From: Argentina anserina
Taxonomy: Eukaryota; Streptophyta; Magnoliopsida; Rosales; Rosaceae
NCBI RefSeq assembly: GCF_933775445.1
Contig: NC_065874.1
Span: forward strand, 14,651,001-14,715,000
DNA: 64,000 bases
Direction: 5' to 3'
The position numbers and the translations under genes were made by a program. The notes beneath the pieces were generated by a model that was not told where the DNA came from, ran no database searches, and saw only the letters and a program-made list of their open reading frames with translations. Of this stretch, positions 54,587 through 64,000 are shown piece by piece; position 1 is the first letter of the stretch, and every line of letters starts with the position of its first letter.

Positions 54587-54846
54587 ATTGTTCAGAATGT
54601 CACTGACAATTCTAGTTTTGGTGTAAAACTCGATGGTACCAATTATCAATTCCGGCAGAGACTCACGAAGCTTCATATTCAGGGTATTGGAAAGTGGGGT
54701 TATGTTGAAGGTACTAATTGTTCAGAATGTCACTGACAATTCTAGTTTTGGTGTAAAACTCGATGGTACCAATTATCAATTCTGGCAGAGACTCATGAAG
54801 CTTCATATTCAGGGTATTGGAAAGTGGGGTTATGTTGAAGGTACTA
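54587..54846 (+). repeat. 130-bp tandem duplication in gag
   Basis: Units 54587-54716 and 54717-54846 are nearly identical (differences such as ccgg/ctgg and cacg/catg). 130 is not a multiple of 3, so the duplication shifts the frame between the gag start and the rest of gag. Confidence 0.9.
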
Positions 54847-57800
54847 AACCGAGACATGTTGCAGGAACCAAAGCTGAGGATTGGGATATAGCAAATATTA
54901 ATGTGATGGCAGTTCTTCTCAAGGTCATGACTCCAGAGATAATGAGATTGTTCTCTAATTATGGTTCTCCGAAGGAAATTTGGGATGTTGTTGCTGCTAC
55001 ATACTATGATGGGAGTGATTTTGCTCGTGTTCATGAATTGAATGCTAAGGCATTCAAAACCACTCAGAGCGGACAACCAGTTGCAACCTTCTATGCAAAC
55101 TTGAAGATAATTTGGCAGGAGCTTGATCAAAGAAACCCTAACCCTATGACATGTGAGGCAGACATCAAGTCTTATCAGACTGAGCAAGACAAGATGCGTG
55201 TCCACATCTTTCTTGGTGGTTTAGATCCTCATTTTGAAGGAGCAAAGAATGAGTTGTTGCGACGTGAAACTCCACCTACACTGGAGCAAGCATTTGCTTA
55301 TGTTCGGAGAGATGAAGGTCATAAAGTTGTTGCTGAAAATCTCCATAATGAGATCTCTAGCTTAGCAGTCCAAGCTGCACCTCCTCAACCTCATATTGGG
55401 AACACTACCCTAATTCCATCTCAAAATCAGTATCAATCAAGGAATCAGGGATATCAACATAATCAAAATTATAGCCAGATAATTTGTCACTATTGCAAAG
55501 ATTTTGGCCATATCAAGAATCAATGCCCCAAGCTGCGACCTTCCGGTTTCAACTCAGGGTGGAGAGGAGGCAACAACAACAATAGAGGACGTGGAGGCCG
55601 TAGTGGTGGACAAAGAGGCAAAGCAACAATTCAATTGGTGCCGCAACCTGACTTCTACGGTGGTATTGAAGGGCAAGACCCTTCAAAGGGTAAGGAAGCT
55701 CGAGGTAAAATTGCTATTGCATTGCATGTTTCTGACTTTACTGGTAGTAATACTTGGATAATTGACTCTGGCGCGTCTGATCATATGACGTATGATGAAA
55801 CGTCTTTCATTTCTATGTCTTCCCCCACTATATCTCATGTGTCAAATGCCAATGGTGACTCTTTTCCAGTCTTAGGTATTGGGTCTATTCAGGTCACACC
55901 ATCCATCATATTGCATAACGTACTTTATGTACCCTCATTGTCTCAACATCTTTTGTCTGTTTCTCAATTATGTGCACAAAATAGGTGTTCTATAACCTTT
56001 TACCCCATGTATGTTGTGTTTCAGAGTTTGTGTACAGGGTGATCATTGGCAAGGGAGACCTGAGGGGGAGACTGTTTCACTTGGATTGCATGTAACAGCC
56101 TTTAGCCCTAACATCGAGTTCTGACAGACTGAGCGAGATATGGTTATGGCACAGACGATTGGGACATCCTTCTTTTAGTGTGATGAAGAAGTCCATGCCT
56201 TCGTTATTTTTGGGAGTTCGTGAGTCTAGCCTACATTGTGAAACTTGTGCTTTAGCTAAGAGTCATCGGTCTAGTTATCCTTTGAGTTTCCATTCTAGTA
56301 CTATGCCTTTTGAGTTGATTCATTCGGATTTATGGGGTCCATCTAAACATTCTACCATTTCAGGGATGCGATATTTTGTGTTATTCATTGATGATTTTAC
56401 TAGATTATCTTGGGTAGTATTGCTTAAGACCAAAGATTTTGTTTTCTCTGCTTTTACAGCATTTCATAATCTGATTCGTACTCAATATGATGCTCATGTT
56501 AAAATTTTTCGTTCTGATAATGGGGGTGAATTTGTCAATCATATGTTTCATGAGTATTTTCAACAACATGGCATCATACATCAAACTTCATGTCCACAAA
56601 CACCTGAGCAAAATGGGGTGTTTGAACGAAAAAATCGACATCTTCTGGACATGGCTCGGTCTCTTCTTTTGAGTGCTAATATACCTAAGTACCTTTGGGG
56701 TGAGGCCGTGTTGTGTGCGTCTCATCTTATTAATCGCCTTCCATCAGTTCCTCTTCAAGGTCGTGTCCCGTTAGATGTTCTATCCAACTTTGTTTCTATC
56801 CCGTCATCAAATACTCTTCCTGCTCATGTTTTTGGATGTGTTGCATATGTTCATTTGTACAAGAATCAGAGAACAAAATTAGATGCTAGAGCTCTTAAGT
56901 GTATGTTTGTTGGATATAGTACTACTCAGAAAGGCTACAAATGTTATCATCCTCCATCGTAGAGATTTTATACTACCATGGATGTTACGTTCAGTGAAAA
57001 TTTATGTTATTTCCTTCCTCCAACGGTCCCTCGTGAGGGGGAGCCATCATGTTTTTATGAAGATATGTTCAGTAGGCAAGATGGAAGACTGGTTGATTTT
57101 TCAGCTTTAGAAAGGGCAAATTTGGAAAAAAAAAGTTGACTGATGGCTCAGACATGAATGGCGATACAGAGAACCTGACCAACCCATCCCCGACGTCAAG
57201 TCCCAGTCATGGGGAGACGTCACCGACATCGACCGGAGGAGAAACCGAACAGACGCCCCCGATGTCGACTAGTATGGGTTTCGTACCGACATCGATCGGA
57301 GGAGACGAAACATCAGTTACGCGTGCGCCGACATCGACCGGAGGAGAGGAAGCTGTGCCTGCGCCGAAGTCGGCTGGTTTGGGTTGTTTCGGTCCGGCAC
57401 CGACAATGGTATTTGGAGAGGAACGATCTGACCTGTGCAACAAATCATTGGGATCCGACCCGCTTGGGATTGATATGTGTGTTGATTATGTTTCAATTCA
57501 AGAAGACGTTGATCGAGCAATTGTGAACAGTTCTCCAAGCTTCCCCTCTCCTACACAGGTCTCACACGCCAATTCATCACCCGAGGTATGTTCTCGTCAT
57601 TCTAATGTGTCCACTAATGTTCCAATCAAGCAATTACCTAGTCGTTCTACTCGTGGTCAGCCTCAGAAACACTATGAACCCACTTTAAATGCAAAATCGA
57701 AATATCCTGTTGCTAATTATGTGTCGACCCATAGGTTGTCTAAACCATATGTTACTTTTGTGAGTCAATTATCTTCGGTATCTCTTCCTAGTAAAGTGCA

Positions 57801-58363
57801 GGATGCAATGAATGACGGAAAGTGGATGCAGGCAATGACAATCGAAATGAATGCTCTCGAGAAGAATGGTACATGGGAGTTAGTGTCCTTACCACCAGGA
57901 AAGAAAACAGTTGGTTGTAGGTGGGTGTATAATGTGAAACACAATTCTGATGGTTCGGTGGATAGGTACAAGGCAAGATTAGTGGCTAAGGGCTACACTC
58001 AGAAGTATGGGGTAGACTACGATGAGACATTTGCACCAGTGGCCAAAATTAATACCATTCGGGTGCTCCTTTCATTAGCTGTCAATCTTGATTGGCCTTT
58101 ACGACAATTTGATGTTAAGAACGCATTCTTACATGGTGACTTGCATGAGGAGGTTTATATGGATTTACCTCCTGGGTATGGTGTGTCTACAGGAGAACAA
58201 GTAGTGTGCAAATTGAAGAAGTCACTTTATGGGTTGAAGCAATCTCCTAGAGCTTGGTTTGGGAGATTCACCAAGTTCATGAGAAAAATTGGGTACCGGC
58301 AAAGCCATTCAGATCATACGTTGTTTCTGAAACATAAAGGTGGTAAGGTGACTGCCTTAATTA

Positions 58364-58897
58364 TAGGGGTGGGCACGGGACGGGATGGGACGGGACGAGA
58401 GTTTTTAAGAATGCATCCCACTCGGGATTAATCCCGGTTGGGACGGGACGGGATCGGGACGGGACGGGACAAATCTCAACTTCCTATGAAGTTAAATAAA
58501 AACCTATATTTTTACTTTTTCATTAACAAAGTAATATTTAATAATGAAATTTTAACAAAAAAATACATATTATGTTCAAAATATTATAATTTAGCATTAT
58601 TTTTTGAGTTGAAATAATTTTGGAGTTATTAAGAACATAAATTATTTTTATTTTAATACAAATATATAAGAATTTTTAAGTTTTTATTAAAGGTGGGACG
58701 GGACGGGACGAAGCGGGATAGAAATTATTCGTCCCACGTCCCGTCCCACTATTATGAAACGGGACGGGATCGGGACGGGACGAACGTTTTTAGACCTCCG
58801 TCCCGTCCCGTCCCTATAAATTTCGGGACGGGATCGGGACGGGATCGGGACGGGATCGGGACGGGATCGGGATTTCCGTTTTTTATGCCCACCCCTA
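58364..58897. mobile_element. hAT-like element inserted at the RT active site
   Basis: 534 bp with perfect inverted ends TAGGGGTGGGCA...TGCCCACCCCTA and a perfect 8-bp duplication CTTAATTA (58356-58363 and 58898-58905). Subterminal GGGAC/GTCCC repeats lie at both sides and the centre is AT-rich. It is non-coding, so it depends on a hAT transposase elsewhere. Confidence 0.95.
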
Positions 58898-59871
58898 CTT
58901 AATTATTTATGTTGATGATATGGTTGTAACAGGTGATGACCTCGAGGAGATTGAAAAGTTACAAAACCAGTTATCTTATGAGTTTGAGATGAAGGATTTA
59001 GGAAATCTAAAGTATTTTCTAGAAATTGAAGTTGCTCGTGGTAAAGATTGTATTGTGCTGAGCCAAAGGAAATATGTTCTTGATTTGTTGGCAGAAACAG
59101 GTATGCTTGATTGCAAGCCTACCGATACTCCTATTGAGCAAAATCATCGGTCAGCAAAGTATTTGGATCAGGTTCCCACCAATAAGGCGCAATATCAGAG
59201 ATTAGTTGGCCGGTTGATTTATTTATCTCACACTAGACCTGATTTGGCATATGCAGTTAGTGTGATGAGTCAGTTTATGCATAATCCAAATGAGGCTCAT
59301 ATGGATGCTGTAGTCCGAATCTTGCGTTATTTGAAGTTCGCTCCAGGGAAAAGATTAGTGTTTTCAAAACATCGTCATTTAGATGTTTCTGGATATACTG
59401 ATGCAGATTGGGCAGGTAGTATTACAGATCGCCTGTCTATATCGGGCTATTTTACGTTTGTTGGAGGTAACTTAGTCACCTGGAGGAGCAAGAAACAGAA
59501 GGTGGTGTCTCGTTCTAGTGCAGAAGCAGAGTACAGAGGAATGACTCAAGGTCTTTATGAGATGTTGTGGTTGAGACATTTGTTGAGAGACTTGGGGTTC
59601 AGACAGAGAAAAGCTATGCCTCTCTATTGTGATAATAAGGCTGCAATTGAAATTACACACAATCCTGTGCAACATGATCGAACTAAACATGTGGAGGTAG
59701 ATCGACATTTTATTAAAGAGAAGTTGGATGACCAGATTATCTATTTCCCGTTTGTCCCCATTACGGAGCAGCTGGCTGATATTCTTACAAAGGCTCTGTC
59801 CAGTAACGCATTTCATGACTCGCTTAGCAAGTTGGGCATTTGTGATTTGTATGCACCAACTTGAGGGGGAG

Positions 59872-60042
59872 TGTTGACATGAGTAATCTTGCCGTGTGTA
59901 ATTAGGTTACTACTTTGTATTAGGAATATATATTTATCATAATTAGTTTCCTTAGTAGTTTAGGTGTGTATCTTGTATATAAACCACGTTGGTGGTGAAG
60001 AGCAATATATCAGAAATTCTCTTTGCTTTGTTCTGTTTGACT
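59872..60042 (+). repeat. 3' LTR of the young copia element
   Basis: 171 bp, one mismatch to the 5' LTR, followed by GAACA. Preceded by the polypurine tract TTGAGGGGGAG. Confidence 0.95.
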
Positions 60043-60659
60043 GAACATGCAAACAAACAAGTATCAACCAAATAAACAGAGAATGCCAAAGATAATACAA
60101 AAATTAATTATGACTAAAAGGAGTCTGGGATGGTTTCTAAAATTATTGAAAATGTATCAATAATGAAAACTATCCAGGAAGTGAGATCCACTGATCCACA
60201 TTGGAAAAGTGAAATAGATCAGAATAAGACTAACATACCGCTTTATCATGTATGATTGAAGCTTCTGTTGTTGCTTCAACAAGGAATTTCCTGGAAATGA
60301 CCAAGTTGATTACATGAACTTGATCTAGTAACCTGCATATGCTTTCAAAGGAGTCATTGATATCGGAACATACCTTATTCTATGCAGGGCAGGTACGGAG
60401 TCCTTAGAATATGTGACGCGAAGGAGACCATACTTCAGGCTCCTGAAATGGAGTGGGACATATATACCTTTAATGCTAGAGATCATGGTGATAGCCAGAG
60501 ATCAAAACCGAACGTCTGTTTATATCAGAAAACCCAAGCAACAAAGTTTGAAACACAAATGAATCAAATCTAATGCAAAATTTTTAATAATGAAGAGAAA
60601 AACTTGGCAACAAACCTCAAATTTGCATCTATGGTCTCGCATCTTTTGCACAAGAATGT

Positions 60660-61116
60660 CTTTTGTAGTTCATCCTAATGACCAATAGTTCAGTATATGC
60701 TCAAGAACACACCACAACAAAAATACAGATGGGGTATCATACACAGCATTTTTACAGCATATCATAATTTTCTATATAGATCACACAGTAACAGCATATG
60801 CTTCCTCCCCTTCCAGCTCCTCAATTATTAACTTTACCCTGATGTACTCACCAGGAAAAGAGTTACACAATATATAGATCACACAGTAACAGGCCGGATG
60901 AAACAGGAGAGCAGTGCATAAAATTATATATATTTGATTGTTCTCCCAAGGTACAAATATAATCACAAACTCTTGACACACACATAATTATATTCATATT
61001 GCTTAGTACTTCTAAAAGATGAGGGGGCTAATGATGTAGCAGAAAATGACATCTTAATTACTTTCTTGACAGATAGGACACTTCATCTCAAGCCATGAAA
61101 CGTTTTCTGATATAAT
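60660..61116. other. Flanking region of AUG4-like fragment
   Basis: A minus-strand stretch at about 60860-60781 (EYIRVKLIIEELEGEEAYA) looks coding-like and may be another exon of the AUG4-like gene, but splice sites are unclear. The 3' part to 61116 shows nothing. Confidence 0.3.
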
Positions 61117-61714
61117 TGTAATATCCCACATCGGCCAACGGAGAGGGGGTGATGCGTCTTATATGTACATGCCCACCTCTATCTAATGCGAGGCTTTTTG
61201 GGGGCTCAATGGCTTCGGAGGAGAGGAGAACTCCTAAGTTAAGCATGCTTGGCCCAGGGCAATCCCAGGATGGGTGACCCGCTGGGAAGGTGCTTCTGAG
61301 CTCCCAAAAACAAAACCGTGAGGGCTATGCCCAAAGCGGACAATATCGTGTTACGGCGGAGCGGTCTGGGTCGTGACATTTGGTATCAGAGCCACTCTGC
61401 CGTGTGGTGCGAGTGTGCCGACGAGGGCGTCGGACTCCCAAGGGGGGTGGATTGTAATATCCCACATCAGCCAACGGAGAGGGGGTGATGCGTCTTATAT
61501 GTACATGCCCACCTCTATCTAATGCGAGGCCTTTTGGGGGCTCAATGGCTTCGGAGGAGAGGAGAACTCCGAAGTTAAGCATGCTTGGCCCAGGGCAATC
61601 CCAGGATGGGTGACCCGCTGGGAAGGTGCTTCTGAGCTCCCAAAAACAAAACCGTGAGGGCTATGCCCAAAGCGGACAATATCGTGTTACGGCGGAGCGG
61701 TCTGGGTCGTGACA
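61117..61714 (+). mobile_element. Cassandra TRIM, complete copy (LTR-interior-LTR)
   Basis: LTRs 61117-61378 and 61453-61714 (262 bp each, TGTAATATCCCAC...GTCGTGACA) flank a 74-bp interior. The interior has tt, then primer site TGGTATCAGAGC (61381-61392), and ends in the purine tract AAGGGGGGTGGAT. Each LTR carries a 5S rRNA-like segment. Cassandra elements are non-coding and widespread in vascular plants. The LTRs differ at about 3 positions. Confidence 0.92.
61200..61305 (+). other. 5S rRNA-like domain in Cassandra LTR 1
   Basis: The region begins GGGGGCTC and ends GAGCTCCC, which can pair like 5S helix I. It contains gaagttaagc-type box A (here ctcctaagttaagcatgc) and box C (ggatgggtgacccgctgggaa), the internal pol III promoter elements of 5S genes. 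This copy has T for the G of ctccgaag seen in the other two LTRs. It is a 5S-derived LTR segment, not a functional 5S gene array. Confidence 0.8.
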
Positions 61715-61716
61715 TT

Positions 61717-62013
61717 TGTAATATCCCACATCGGCCAACGGAGAGGGGGTGATGCGTCTTATATGTACATGCCCACCTCTATCTAACGCGAGGCCTTTTG
61801 GGGGCTCAACGGCTTCGGAGGAGAGGAGAACTCCGAAGTTAAGCATGCTTGGCCCAGGGCAATCCCAGGATGGGTGACCCGCTGGGAAGATGCTTCTGAG
61901 CTCCCAAAAACAAAACCGTGAGGGCTATGCCCAAAGCGGACAATATCGTGTGACGGCGGAGCGGTCCGGGTCGTGACATTTGGTATCAGAGCCACTCTGC
62001 CGTGTGGTGCGAG
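61717..62013 (+). mobile_element. Second Cassandra copy, truncated after its 5' LTR
   Basis: LTR 61717-61978 (262 bp) starts just two bases (tt) after the previous element's LTR. It is followed by tt, primer site TGGTATCAGAGCC and about 20 bp of interior, then breaks at 62013 into LTR E. It differs from the other two LTRs at several sites (atctaacgcg, ctcaacggc, gggaagatgc, tgtgacgg, gtccggg). Confidence 0.88.
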
Positions 62014-62205
62014 AACGTTTAATAAGAAAACGTTACGTTTCCGAACGAATTTATCGACTTTTATTTAGTCGATCGGTCGCGAAAACTCCTTCACGAAAGT
62101 TGTAGAGCTCGTCGATTCGAGTTCGTGAGTATGTGACACGTTCGAAACGGACATCGTACGTAAAAGTTATTCACGTCGGAAGTTAGTTTCCGATTTGGAA
62201 ACTAG

Positions 62206-62215
62206 TATAAAAAGG
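62206..62215 (+). promoter_or_regulatory. TATA box of LTR E
   Basis: TATAAAAAGG in the same context (gatttggaaactag just before) as the boxes in LTR A and B. Confidence 0.6.
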
Positions 62216-63039
62216 AATTTTTTTTAACTAGGGTTTCCATAACAGGAAACCCTTTCATTCCGCCGTTCTCTCCCTCGAACTCTCTCTCTTCTCTCGAGTT
62301 CTCCCTCCCCCTCCGAAACGATCGAGCGGCGATCTCGCCCTCCGGCGCACCGTGAGCCACACCGCCGGCCTGGGAAGCTTCGCACGGACGACCGCAGCAA
62401 CCCTCGAGCTCGCCACACCTCCCCGCGTCGGCGTGAGTCTCTCCGCTCCAACTCGAGGCCTGCAAATTCCATCGCCGCTGGCATGCGTCCCTCCGACGAT
62501 CTCCGGTGACTCCAAGGCGTGGATTAGGTAAGGATGAGTTGAATTGATAGTTTGTATGGTTGTTTGGTGTGGTTTTGTTGGGATTGGAAGGATTTGTTAC
62601 AGATCGGGGGAGGAGGAAGGAAGAGGGGGATACCGCCGCCTTAAGCGGCGCGTGTGAGGGCGTGGATGGGCTAGGGGCGGCGTGAGGCCGTGGCGGAGGA
62701 GAGGGGAGAAAAAGGGAGAGAAATGGGGTGGCGGTGGCGTGCTACGCGCCGTCCCTGGGCTCGGCACGTGAGCCCCACGCGCGGCCTGCCGGCGGGTGGC
62801 GCGTGTACCCCACGCGCCGCCACGTGCGGCGGTGTAACAGTGTTTTCCGATAGGGGTATTTTAGTAATTTACTTAAATGTAAATGTAATTTTTATTTACT
62901 ATGGTAAATGTAATTAAATTTTACCTTCGGTAAATGTAAATATAAATTACTTTCAGTAAATGTAAAAAGTAATTTTGTGAAAGGGTAATTTAGTAAATTT
63001 TATTTACTAAATTTGTATTTACATTTAAATCGTACGTAT

Positions 63040-63175
63040 ACGTACAGAAATACGTATTAATATTTATACGTACAGAAATACGTATTAATATTTATACGTA
63101 CAGAAATACGTATTAATATTTATACGTACAGAAATACGTATATAACATTTATACGTACAGAAATACGTATAAATC
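63040..63175. repeat. 26-28-bp tandem array in LTR E
   Basis: About 5 copies of tatacgtacagaaatacgta plus ttaatatt, the reverse complement of the unit in LTR A (12775-13085). Confidence 0.9.
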
Positions 63176-64000
63176 GTATATTTGTACAGTAACCGTGAAT
63201 AGTAACACTGAACAGTAACACTGAACAGTAATTTCGTAAAACCGAAAATTGCTTAACAGTAACCGATTATTACTGTTTCGGCATTTAAAGGTTTACGAAA
63301 CGATTCTAAAATTCTTTTCTTATCTTTTCAAGGTGATCGTTAAATCGAGGAAAGGAATTATCATCAGGAATTGTGGAATTACGCTCGAGTCGATAAGGTG
63401 AGTAAAATCTCACTGAATTACGAATCTACCCTCGTGGTGATTCAACATTTTTGCAAGTGTGTTTATTAAATGAATTACAGCATGTATATAATTTAGTGGA
63501 CTACGTATATACAGTATAATGGTAATAAATACATATATATATATATAGTTCATTAAATTACATACTGTTATTAATTCATTAATAATAGTCATTTCGGTGA
63601 CAGAAAAATTGTGCATGTGTGATTTTAATAGTATGATATGATGTGAGATTATTGTACGTAATTTTTCAGGTGTTTATGAAATATGACATGTATAGGATAT
63701 AGTGGACTATGTATATATTGTATAAATGGTAAATAAATACGAATATATATAGTTTGCTATATAATATACTGTTATGATTTTATTGTGGATATATCGTGAA
63801 AGTTTTAAAACGTACAATATGATGTGTGATTATTGTACATGATTTTATCACGAAGAATGTGAAATATTGTGATTTGTCTTCGGACGTGATGTGTGGTACA
63901 ATATGATGTGAGATTATTGTACATGTTCGGCAAGTCGGAACCTAGCCTTTGGCCGGGCGAAAGTTACGATACAGTTAGAGCTCTAGTCTGTCTGCCATAG

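Larger units (their letters stand above)
54506..59864 (+). pseudogene. Copia gag-pol polyprotein, interrupted
   Basis: It starts at ATG 54506 with an in-frame TGA at codon 7. Gag has the copia UBN2-type region (KLDGTNYQFWQRLMKLHI, HVFL-type motif as RVHIFLGGL) and a CCHC knuckle (CHYCKDFGHIKNQC, about 55487). The protease site is WIIDSGASDHM (about 55756). The frame breaks near 56041, before the GAG-pre-integrase region (RRLGHPSF, HCETCALAKSH). Integrase shows FIDDFTR, FRSDNGGEF and an EQNGVFERKNRH block. A TAG occurs at about 56960 and a frame change at the A run near 57127-57135. RT has RWVYNVKH, YKARLVAKGYTQ, FDVKNAFLHG; its active site YVDD (58908-58919) follows the hAT insertion. RNase H motifs are TDADWAG, SSAEAEYR, YCDNKAA. 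It cannot make an intact polyprotein. Confidence 0.9.
54030..60042 (+). mobile_element. Young Ty1/copia retrotransposon with nested hAT
   Basis: LTRs 54030-54200 and 59872-60042 (171 bp each) differ at one base. The 5-bp duplication GAACA is at 54025-54029 and 60043-60047. LTR termini are TG...CT (TGTTGAC...TTTGACT), a non-canonical pair reported for some plant copia elements. The primer site TGGCATCAGAGCC starts at 54201, immediately after the LTR. The polypurine tract is TTGAGGGGGAG (59861-59871). Domain order gag, protease, integrase, reverse transcriptase, RNase H is that of copia. Coding is broken in several places (see the gag-pol entry). A 534-bp hAT is nested at 58364-58897. Confidence 0.95.
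53795..60659 (-). pseudogene. AUG4-like augmin subunit gene, partial, with copia in an intron
   Basis: Four short exons with compatible phases lie on the minus strand: 60659-60616 (ILVQKMRDHRCKFE), 60432-60374 (YGLLRVTYSKDSVPALHRIR), 60290-60239 (KFLVEATTEASIIHDKA) and 53872-53795 (VTRLHEFQGVDADFNNIAMQ...). The joined sense resembles the C-terminal half of plant AUGMIN subunit 4 (HAUS4 counterpart), which helps nucleate spindle and cortical microtubules through gamma-tubulin. I recognise this from the pattern ALHKIR-YL-EAT-EAS---NKA-TRL-EYQGVD--F--IA-QYHDIV, recalled, not searched. Donors and acceptors are GT-AG, but one acceptor (gaag before 60432) is weak. Upstream exons are not identified with confidence and the terminal exon is missing, so I treat it as a fragment. 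The copia element (54030-60042) sits in the last intron seen. Confidence 0.5.
62014..64000 (+). mobile_element. Long LTR 'E', 5' truncated, runs off window
   Basis: Homologous to LTR A (opposite strand) and B (same strand). It begins abruptly at aacgtttaataag, about 120-130 bp inside the family consensus start. TATAAAAAGG is at about 62206, the GC-rich leader follows, donor-like TAG/GTAAGG near 62527, the 26-28-bp array at about 63040-63175, cttatcttttcaagg near 63319, and AAGGTGAGTAAAATCTCAC near 63395. The end of the LTR lies beyond the window. Confidence 0.85.

Noticed and set aside
54714..55205. 163-codon minus-strand open frame
   Set aside because: It is the antisense shadow of the copia gag.
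54030..60042. An integrated virus
   Set aside because: Gene order, primer site, LTRs and domain motifs are those of a Ty1/copia retrotransposon; no envelope or movement protein is present.
61200..61945. 5S rRNA gene cluster
   Set aside because: The similarity is limited to a 5S-derived segment within 262-bp LTRs that have TG...CA ends, a tRNA-Met primer site and a purine tract, that is, Cassandra.
61325..61995. Minus-strand open frames repeated in tandem
   Set aside because: They are antisense translations of Cassandra LTRs.
62202..62917. Open frames in GC-rich DNA
   Set aside because: They lie in the leader of LTR E, with overlapping frames in several phases and no domains.

Overview
This is plant nuclear DNA, probably from a woody or herbaceous rosid. 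The evidence is intron-bearing genes of plant-only families (clade II-type glutamate receptor-like channels, an AUG4-like augmin subunit), a Cassandra TRIM whose LTR carries a 5S rRNA-like domain, Ty1/copia elements, several hAT-type elements and AT-rich intergenic DNA. Membership of Rosaceae is only a guess from the look of the repeats. No bacterial operons, CRISPR arrays or complete viral genomes are seen.

Genes. Two tandem, same-strand (-) glutamate receptor-like genes form the functional core: GLR-A (20430-24915, 5 exons, 974 aa) and GLR-B (30824-36209, 5 exons, 971 aa). Both have intact frames across all four introns, identical intron phases, and identical lengths for exons 3 and 4. They are separated by a 4.4-kb solo LTR (26154-30555) that itself contains a hAT-type insert. 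Other gene remains are a broken RING-H2 gene (8630-9241), a retrotransposon gag-derived fragment (48796-49160), an LRR/RNI-like gene with two frameshifts and a tandemly duplicated exon (50156-53275, +), and, convergent to it, exons of an AUG4-like gene (53795-60659, -) split by a young copia element.

Mobile elements, left to right: a hAT-like MITE fragment (1-225); CACTA-like subterminal arrays (about 1028-1316 and 3891-4197); two copies of a unit carrying a 12-bp minisatellite (6130-7560); a head-to-head TRIM pair (9271-9892); a three-level nest (hAT ends at about 10546/19946, copia 10609-19510, solo LTR 11303-14373); solo LTR B with a nested hAT; a MULE-like element in GLR-B intron 1; a small hAT (36759-37176); a LINE-like retroposon with 17-bp target duplications (37942-41691) interrupted by a solo LTR (38924-41511); a hAT whose ends lie at 41962 and 48544 around LTR D (42289-44966) and a hAT-like MITE (46960-47493); a young copia (54030-60042) with a hAT inserted beside its reverse-transcriptase active site; a tandem Cassandra array (61117-62013); and a 5'-truncated copy of the long LTR family running off the right end.

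Most noteworthy signals: (1) the five long LTRs (A-E) share a splice-donor-like block, and four of them a TATA box; (2) several 15-19-bp insertions, each with an oligo-A run and flanked by 9-17-bp direct repeats, resemble ultra-short retropositions; (3) the Cassandra LTR-LTR junction carries exactly the two bases expected from end-joined unintegrated cDNA; (4) the first-intron donor of GLR-A is fused to a CT microsatellite. All boundaries were read by eye. No alignments or database searches were run.
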